Shown one piece after another: positions 56,853 through 64,000 of a stretch of DNA of 64,000 nucleotides. The DNA comes from Arenicola marina (taxonomy: Eukaryota; Annelida; Polychaeta; Arenicolidae). The translations under genes and the position numbers were made by a program. The stretch is taken from the NCBI GenBank assembly GCA_964019135.1, contig OZ025263.1, forward strand, positions 22,195,639 through 22,259,638, in the 5' to 3' direction. Each line of letters opens with the position of its first letter. Position 1 is the first letter of the stretch. The notes beneath the pieces were generated by a model, which had not been told where the DNA came from, did no database searches, and saw only the letters and a list, made by a program, of their open reading frames with translations.

Positions 56853-58980
56853 AGCGGCATTGGACTAGCCAATCAATTGAGAGCGGCATTATTACAGCCA
56901 ATCAAATGAGAGCGGCATTATTACAGCCAATCCCATGAAAGCGGCATTATTACAGCCAATCCAATGAGAGCGACATTATTACAGCCAATCCAATGAGAGC
57001 GGCATTATTACAGCCAATCCAATGAGAGCGGCATTATTACAGCCAATCCCATGAGAGCGGCATTATTACAGCCAATCCCATGAGAGCGCCATTATTACAG
57101 CCAATCCAATGAGAGCGGCATTATTACAGCCAATCCAATGAGAGCGGCATTATTACAGCCAATCCCATGAAAGCGGCATTATTACAGCCAATCCAATGAG
57201 AGCGACATTATTACAGCCAATCCAATGAGAGCGGCATTATTACAGCCAATCCAATGAGATCGGTATTATTACAGCCAATCCAATGAGAGCGGCATTATTA
57301 CAGCCAATCCAATGAGAGCGGCATTATTACAGCCAATCCAATGAGAGCGGCATTATTACAGCCAATCCCATGAGAGCGGCATTATTACAGCCAATCCAAT
57401 GAGAGCGACATTACAGCCAATCCAATGAAAGCGGCATTATTACAGCCAATCCAATGAGAGCGACATTATTACAGCCAATCCAATGAGAGCGGCATTATTA
57501 CAGCCAATCCAATGAGATCGGCATTATTACAGCCAATCCAATGAGAGCGGCATTATTACAGCCAATCCAATGGGAGCGGCATTATTACAGCCAATCCCAT
57601 GAGAGCGGCATTATTACAGCCAATCCAATGAGAGCGGCATTATTACAGCCAATCCAATGAGAGCGGCATTATTACAGCCAATCCCATGAAAGCGGCATTA
57701 TTACAGCCAATCCAATGAGAGCGACATTATTACAGCCAATCCAATGAGAGCGGCATTATTACAGCCAATCCAATGAGATCGGCATTATTACAGCCAATCC
57801 CATGAGAGCGGCATTATTACAGCCAATCCAATGAGAGCGGCATTATTACAGCCAATCCAATGGGAGCGGCATTATTACAGCCAATCCAATGAGAGCGGCA
57901 TTATTACAGCCAATCCAATGAGATCGGCATTATTACAGCCAATCCAATGAGAGCGGCATTATTACAGCCAATCCAATGAGAGCGGCATTATTACAGCCAA
58001 TCCAATGAGAGCGGCATTATTACAGCCAATCCAATGAGAGCGGCATTATTACAGCCAATCCAATGAGAGCGGCATTATTACAGCCAATCCAATGAGAGCA
58101 GCATTATTACAGCCAATCCAATGAGAGCGGCATTATTACAGCCAATCCAATGAGAGCGGCATTATTACAGCCAATCCAATGAGAGCAGCATTATTACAGC
58201 CAATCCAATGAGAGCGGCATTATTACAGCCAATCCAATGAGATCGGCATTATTACAGCCAATCCAATGAGAACGCCATTATTACAGCCAATCCAATGAGA
58301 GCGCCATTATTACAGCCAATCCAACGAGAGCGGCATTATTACAGCCAATCCAATGAGAGCGGCATTATTACAGCCAATCCAATGAGAGCGGCATTATTAC
58401 AGCCAATCCAATGAGAGCGGCATTATTACAGCCAATCCAATGAGAGCAGCATTATTACAGCCAATCCAATGAGAGCGGCATTATTACAGCCAATCCAATG
58501 AGCGCGGCATTATTACAGCCAATCCAATGAGAGCGGCATTATTACAGCCAATCTAATGGGAGCGGCATTATTACAGCCAATCCAATGAGAGCGGCATTAC
58601 TACAGCCAATCCAATGAGAGCGACATTATTACAGCCACTCCAATGAGAGCGGCATTACTACAGCCAATCCAATGAAAGCGGCATTATTACAGCCAATCCA
58701 ATGAGAGCGGCATTATTACAGCCAATCCAATGAGAGCGGCATTATTACAGCCACTCCAATGAGAGCGGCATTACTACAGCCAATCCAATGAGAGCGACAT
58801 TATTACAGCCAATCCAATCAGAGCGCCATTATTACAGCCAATCTAATGAGAGCGGCATTATTACAGCCAATCCAATGAGAGCGGCATTATTACAGCCAAT
58901 CCAATGAGAGCGGCATTATTACAGCCACTCCAATGGGAGCGGCATTATTACAGCCAATCCAATGAGAGCAGCATTATTAC
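56853..58980. repeat. 29-bp minisatellite with CCAAT motifs, about 73 copies
   Basis: The unit is GCCAATCCAATGAGAGCGGC followed by ATTATTACA. Variants include CCCATGA, GATCGG, GCAGC and GCGCC. Most units carry two CCAAT pentamers. The first unit is diverged (TTGGACTAGCCAATCAATTG). Diverged units continue past the LINE insertion at 58981. Confidence 0.97.
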
Positions 58981-59294
58981 ATTATTAATATCATTTTACT
59001 CTGGCGTGCCCATTATATGCCTCAAGTCAGGATAAGAGACAAAAGTATATGCACGTTATCCCACTTCCAAAATTTTAACAGACACTTTGGCAGTAAAAAC
59101 GAAAACATTATTATGAATTTAGCCATTTTTGTTTACAAAGCATTCAACTTAAGAGAGTCAGTTTTAACATCGCTGTAGCTGATATTTGTATATAGAGATG
59201 TACGTTATCTATATGAATATTGTATCGAAAATTATATATATGTACCATGGGCGTTGTGCCTAAAGTACTGAATAAACATTTTACCATACCATAC
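58981..59294 (+). mobile_element. 5'-truncated LINE 3' end inserted in the 29-bp array
   Basis: Begins abruptly within a repeat unit and ends AATAAACATTTTACCATACC plus ATAC, i.e. a polyadenylation-type motif and a short TACCA tail typical of CR1/L2-like LINEs. It is flanked by CATTATTAC (58972-58980) and CATTAATAC (59295-59303), a 9-bp target duplication with one mismatch. No coding part remains. Confidence 0.75.
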
Positions 59295-59545
59295 CATTAA
59301 TACAGCGAATAAAAGGAGAGCGGCATTATTACAGCCAATGAAATGAGAGCAACATAATACAGCTGCAGTATTTCTGGTCCCAGGCTCGAATGAATGCCGT
59401 AAGTTTACACCCCGAACTGACGAGATTCGCAGCCAGGGCGAACACCAAATGTATTAGACAAAAGGAAATCCCCTATGTGGCTCGAGGCCCTTGGTGTCCG
59501 AGATATCAAACAGCCAATCAAACGAGATTGCGTCAACCGCAACCG
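59295..59545. repeat. Diverged edge of the 29-bp array
   Basis: Degenerate units (ACAGCGAATAAAAGGAGAGC, ACAGCCAATGAAATGAGAGC, ACAGCCAATCAAACGAGATT), interrupted by a family A SINE. Confidence 0.8.
59364..59509 (-). mobile_element. Family A tRNA-like element, single module
   Basis: On the minus strand it reads TGATATCTCGGACACCAAG...GTGTTCGCCCTGG...CTGGGACCAGAAATACTGCA, matching each half of the element at 4075-4631. It is flanked by a 5-bp duplication ACAGC (59359-59363, 59510-59514). Box B is eroded. The 5-bp duplication agrees with that at 4070-4074 and supports a common insertion mechanism. Confidence 0.75.
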
Positions 59546-59911
59546 CATCGGTCCACTACAATGGCCTTGATCTTAATAATTGACTTGACTGACTTTATTT
59601 GTGACGTATTGAGCCCCTCAGATCCAGATTTGACACCTTAGATACAGATTGACTCCTCAGATCTATATTTGGCATATTTGATACCTCAGATCGATATTGA
59701 CCCCTCAGATCCGGCAGCTCTAAAACTGTCGCTATAATGAGCATCCTCTCAATTGTTGGCCTCATCCCAAAAGTTGAACCATTCTTTAGTTTCTCCCAGG
59801 CTCACCGATCTCACTCGGTGGACAGCTAAAACCAAACTGCCCGTTTATTTAGTTTCGGTCTACATTTCCAGTTTCTACATCCCTACCATGACATTATTAT
59901 GACGTAAAATC
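59546..59911. other. Unique sequence with degenerate CCTCAGATC repeats
   Basis: Five diverged copies of CCTCAGATC(C/T)A.ATTGAC at 59614-59715. No gene seen. Confidence 0.5.
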
Positions 59912-60860
59912 TGCGATTTTACGGCATCTATCGCTTCGCTCGTTTGTCTGTGTGTGTGTGTGTGTACGCGCTCTGTAGGTCGCAAAACGCAACGTTTCGT
60001 TCTGTAACTTTACCCATCGATAGGTATCTGACATGGCTCGGTCAAGTTCGTCAGCGGAGTATGTAGGTCAAAGGTCAAGGACACAGGATTTGTTTGTTTG
60101 TTCCTTAACCACTGGTAGATAGGACAAAACATCGGGAAAGTCGCTATAACATTCACAGTTTTCATTTATTGACGCTGTACATTATGTCACGTATTGAGCC
60201 CGTAGTTAACTTGTATCACGTCTTTGAAGTTTGCAAATCGCCTAAGTAGTTTGTCTGCATAAAATTGCAGACTTATTAACGAAGCTACTTGGAAAAACAT
60301 GTTTCGTAACCATGACCTTGATGTGATCAATATAGTAATTTGCGCCCAAATACTAATGTCATGTCTCACGCAAGGTGTCGTTTGTCTGACATGTCCCCTT
60401 CATGGAGCAATTGAGGAGGCCATGTTCCCGCCAAATTCCTCCCGTAGGGTCTCATGTTAAACTTTGAATTTTTTTAGCGGGAAAACTATTTGAGCGATTT
60501 GCACCAATGAAAGACGATATAGAAGGTACTAATGGGCCCAATACGTGAAATAATTTACAGCGTGATTAAATGAACACTGCGAACGTTATAGCGATTTTCC
60601 CGTTTTCTGGTCCTACCTTTCAATGGTTAAGCGAATTGCGAAAAATTCCTGTGACCTTGACCTTTGACCTACATGATCCATCTACGAACTTAGCCTGACG
60701 ATTGCCATTCCGCATCGTTTTGTGAATTTTAAAGTCGATATCTTAAGGCATTCGACAGATAATGCGTTAAAAGACAAACAGACAGACAGAAAAACACACC
60801 GACATAAGACGAAAATTTAAAATTAATAATTAATTAATAAGGAGAGCGATGAAATCCTGC
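59912..60860. mobile_element. Long inverted-repeat element with AGGTCA repeats in both arms
   Basis: The outer ends are partially complementary: TGCGATTTTACGGCATC..CGCTTCG at left, and at right GGAGAGCGATGAAATCCTGC. Behind each lies a TG/CAGA microsatellite in inverse orientation (59946-59965; 60774-60790). Further in, a 25-26-bp inverted pair contains AGGTCAAAGGTCA (60065-60077 plus; 60658-60670 minus). No transposase frame is present. The class is unknown; a non-autonomous DNA transposon is the best guess. Confidence 0.5.
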
Positions 60861-63084
60861 AATTAAACCGCGAAATTCTGGCCAGGAGCGATTATATATG
60901 ACGGCACGTGGTTAGACATAAATGTAATCCTACTTAAATCAGAACTGAAATAACGGCCCAATCGCAGCCGAGCTCCACCAGCAGGACGACAAAAGCCTTA
61001 TCCCAATAGCGTTGTAAAACGTTACTCGCTGCTAAGGCACTTTGGAAATGGACGAAGGCTGTAACAGAGATACAAAGGAAACATCTCCCCGCATATGGTG
61101 GAAGAGTGGAGGAGGGGGGGGGGTGTATAGTACCAAAATATCCTTAATGAGGCAATGAAACAGACCCGCTAACGGGTGACCCAATCGTCGGGTGACCCAA
61201 TGGGTTGGGTCGTCGTCCGCAGCTGTAACAGAGCCTTACTTACCAGAACCTTTATGGGGATGGGTGGCCGGGCGCTATGGTTATCACCTGCTATAACACC
61301 ATCGCCATTTGCAGTTGCAATGTAAGGCGAGGTTTTTACAGCTGTACATAACTGCATTCCTTGGTTGGAGCGTGTATAGGGGGCCCGTTATCATTACGGT
61401 GAAACTACCCGCCCCCAACGGCAGGTGGTTGAGAGAGCCACACTCTGGTAAAGCCATAACATTAAAGCCAACAAAGTGGACGTCGACTAAGTAACGACGG
61501 ACATCACGAGTAACTTGGCCCACCAGGGCTTACGCAGCCTGACACGCAACCCGATATCTTCTGTCGGTTCAGAAGAGTAAAATCGCTGCCCGGGGGTTGA
61601 GACGCCATTTTTGTTTATTTAAAAAAAACGTGGTAACGGTTGTAGTTATGCTTACGGGAAGTGACACATATTTTGCCGTTTTTCAGACGCAGATGCATTA
61701 TCCTTCGTCTGGATGCTCTCACGTGACATGCATAAGGTTCATCCTGGTATTACTGCCAGTAACCGAGACATGAGAGTCTTACTGTCAAGTTAACAGGGCA
61801 AAACACCCTCCAATGCCGGCTTAGCCCTGACAGAATACCGAGCCCAACCAGTGTTATAAGCCTACTGTCATTTCGCCACGTTTTGCGCCTTGCATTCGGG
61901 CCGGGCATGCATCACGTGACCGAGGGCAATCGCAAGATCTAACTGACCAATAATATCGCCGTGCAATCATTACACCCGCCCATGCGTATTATTAGTTGCA
62001 TTATTCATGGGAAATAAACCGAAATAAAAGGACAGCCACCGGTTCTTTATCAGTAAGACCGCGTGTTCCTGGTTGGCGTTTAATATGAATGGCCGCGAAA
62101 GGCAATTTGCACTGTCGGATCTCCATTCATAATTCTTCAATGTTTTTACTGATTTGCGTTAGCATAGTCTGATAAAAAGAAACAAATAGGCTTCACACTT
62201 GGCCACACTACCTAACTGATGTTCAATATCCGAAAGATTATTGCGACGGAGCAGAACATTTATGGACAAGCCCCAAAACATAAGCAGTGTCATTGTTAAC
62301 GTAGGCGGGAATCCGCTGCAGCCTTGTAATCGCACTAAGTCAAGTGTCGAGGCACCTTGTTTAAATTACCCGCCAGGCTATGAGTTGTTATTTCACTAAT
62401 ACGATATGCAATTGTGTTCTTGGGGAAAGGTTCGTTTGTACTTTTTCCTTATACGTACGTTAATATTAAAGTTACTTATATAGCAACATTTATCTCATAA
62501 ATTACAAACAATCAAATGATGTATTTAAGTTTTTAGTACCTCTATGCTATGCAATAGATACAGGGGATATTGATAAGGCCCTGTTGGGCCCAGATAGTGC
62601 ATTTCATGTGGGAAAGGGTGACTTCTTGTGTACTACGTCATCAAAATTCGGACATTGCTACCTTTTAACGCATGATAACACACCTATATCGAGTTAACAC
62701 AGTCACACAGTCAGACAATGGGTCTAGGATATTTCTCTAGATAATTTTGGAAATCATGCATAATCGGAAAATTGTTTTATGATCAGCTTTTATCATTAGA
62801 TATTACCATCGCTATTGGTTAGCATTGGTCAAATGGTGATAGTGAGTGCTGACATGATATGCCTCAGACCCGCACATCACGCTGTACTTATTGCATGCTT
62901 GTTTATATCTGTCATGATATGTCATATCCGACGCCATCTCATGTCAAAACTGCCCTCAATGACGTGGAGAGAGACTTTGGTTGCTTGGTTTAAGTTTGGT
63001 TTAAGCTTAGTTAAAGCCTGGTTTAAGGTTGGTTTGGCTTTACCCACCCTTTATAGTGGGCCATATCGAGACAATGTGAACGAT
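60861..63084. other. Unique sequence, no gene recognised
   Basis: G tract at 61113-61122. A consensus-like splice donor on the minus strand (TCTG|GTAAGTAAG near 61245) ends a short open frame starting at 61357. With no recognisable protein I do not call an exon. Confidence 0.4.
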
Positions 63085-63285
63085 CAAGGTAGAGAGGAGC
63101 CATGTCTTTGCGAGTAACCCCCAACTCTTTGCGAAGAAAGACGTTGGATCTTTATCCTACTCAAGCAGACATTGGCACAGGTGGGGCTCGAATCACGCAC
63201 CGGCCGCTTGGGGTGGCCGGGCAGAGCACACTCGACAAAAACCGAACACACTCCCTACTACGTCAAGGGGCGACCCCTGGTGGCA
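63085..63285 (-). mobile_element. tRNA-derived SINE, family B (copy 4)
   Basis: On the minus strand the head has GTGATTCGAGCCCCACC as box B region and GTGCTCTGCCCGGCC near box A. Then come GGATAAAGATCCAACGTC, TTCTTCGCAAAGAGTTGGG, GGTTACTCGCAAAGACATGG and CTCCTCTCTACC, the family B body in order. Confidence 0.7.
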
Positions 63286-63359
63286 GGAGAGCAGGGCGCC
63301 TATAACTGAACTCTGGCCCAGTACCATGGTACCATATACACCAGATCCCGACAGGGCGA

Positions 63360-63535
63360 AATCAAAGGTTGAGGCTTATAAGCCGCTTTTACGCAAATGA
63401 AGGGAAAAATTGGGCCCGCAAACCTTCTAGGCAAATGGAACTGGGTTGGATGAATAGTGCCCCAGATACTAGTCCCGAGGTACGTACCCACAACCTGCGG
63501 ATCTGCAGCTGAACTCACATGAAGATGAAGGCTAA
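63360..63535. mobile_element. Diverged relative of SINE family C
   Basis: GGATGAATAGTGCCCCAGATACTAG followed by a region aligned with box B (CCCACAACCTGCGGATC) resembles 35625-35700 in order and spacing, but the pol III boxes are destroyed. Confidence 0.4.
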
Positions 63536-63710
63536 ATCAAGCCAGGATATCTCCCGGGACATCACAATGAAATGGGTTGAACAAACCTTGCTCAAGAGGC
63601 AGGTGCTAAGGCTCCTTCCCGCCAATCAAGGAACCAGTTTTGTACGCGTCGCGGCTTCTCGTGCTGACATAGCAACTGCCGCGCCACTTTGCTACAATCA
63701 GGGCCGAATA

Positions 63711-63812
63711 CGTCGCCTTCGAAAAGGATACTATAGTGGGGATTGAGGCCGAATAGGATATTATTATGGGGATTGAGGCCGAATAGGATATTATCATGGG
63801 GATTGAGGCATA
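63711..63812. repeat. 30-bp tandem repeat, about 3 copies
   Basis: The unit is GATTGAGGCCGAATAGGATA followed by TTATTATGGG. The first and last copies are diverged. Confidence 0.9.
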
Positions 63813-64000
63813 ATTCGAGAGTATAGTACAGAGCGGGCCTAATAAACACCTTGGCAACCATAAAGTCTATCTTCCATAAATCTACCTTTAAAAGGACATT
63901 CATAAGCAATTTGGCGTAACATGAAAAGTTCATATCGAATGAACTTCAGATAGCAAACTAATTTAATAAATATGCTCCCAGGTATCTCAAAGGGTCTGAA
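63813..64000. other. Window end, nothing recognised
   Basis: No feature supported. Confidence 0.4.

Noticed and set aside
61169..61523. Minus-strand exon ending at a strong splice donor near 61245
   Set aside because: The donor motif is good, but the encoded residues match nothing I recognise and no acceptor or partner exon is evident.

Overview
The window is eukaryotic and almost certainly from a marine invertebrate animal. It has no operons or bacterial genes. Gene density is very low, tRNA-derived SINEs and an APE-type LINE are present, TTAGGG-like motifs occur, and one class A neuropeptide-type GPCR gene stands alone. A 2A-like motif at the LINE ORF start and abundant CCCC/GGGG tracts and minisatellites would suit a cephalochordate, hemichordate, echinoderm or mollusc. 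I cannot place it more precisely from sequence alone.

Layout. 1-7.1 kb: short repeats, a SINE and a nearly intact CR1/Jockey-group LINE (1722-6385) with a perfect 15-bp target-site duplication. Its only visible break is a 557-bp insertion of a dimeric tRNA-like element. 7.1-13.2 kb: a 50-bp satellite. 13.2-16.1 kb: unique sequence. 16.1-19.0 kb: an 18-bp minisatellite that has expanded inside a small inverted-repeat element; an unexpanded copy lies at 25.9-26.2 kb. 20.2-21.7 kb: two more arrays. 21.7-37.5 kb: mostly unique sequence with scattered MITEs, SINEs and an unclassified interspersed repeat. 37.6-40.6 kb: a 35-bp array. 41.5-42.9 kb: the GPCR on the minus strand, the only convincing host gene. 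43-45.5 kb: a MITE, a tRNA-like relic and a decayed L1/Tx1-type LINE. 46.4-50.5 kb: a G-rich 45-bp array. 50.9-51.9 kb: two nearly homogeneous arrays. 53.3-55.8 kb: a 33-bp array. 56.9-59.0 kb: a 29-bp CCAAT-bearing array, itself hit by a LINE 3' fragment and a SINE. 59.9-60.9 kb: an inverted-repeat element carrying AGGTCA direct repeats in both arms. 60.9-64 kb: mostly unique, with two SINE relics.

Tandem arrays make up roughly 23 kb (more than a third) of the window. The very long open frames on both strands inside them arise because the 18-, 45- and 33-bp units are multiples of three without stop codons; I do not regard them as genes. The main story is how mobile elements and minisatellites generate and interrupt one another around a single receptor gene.
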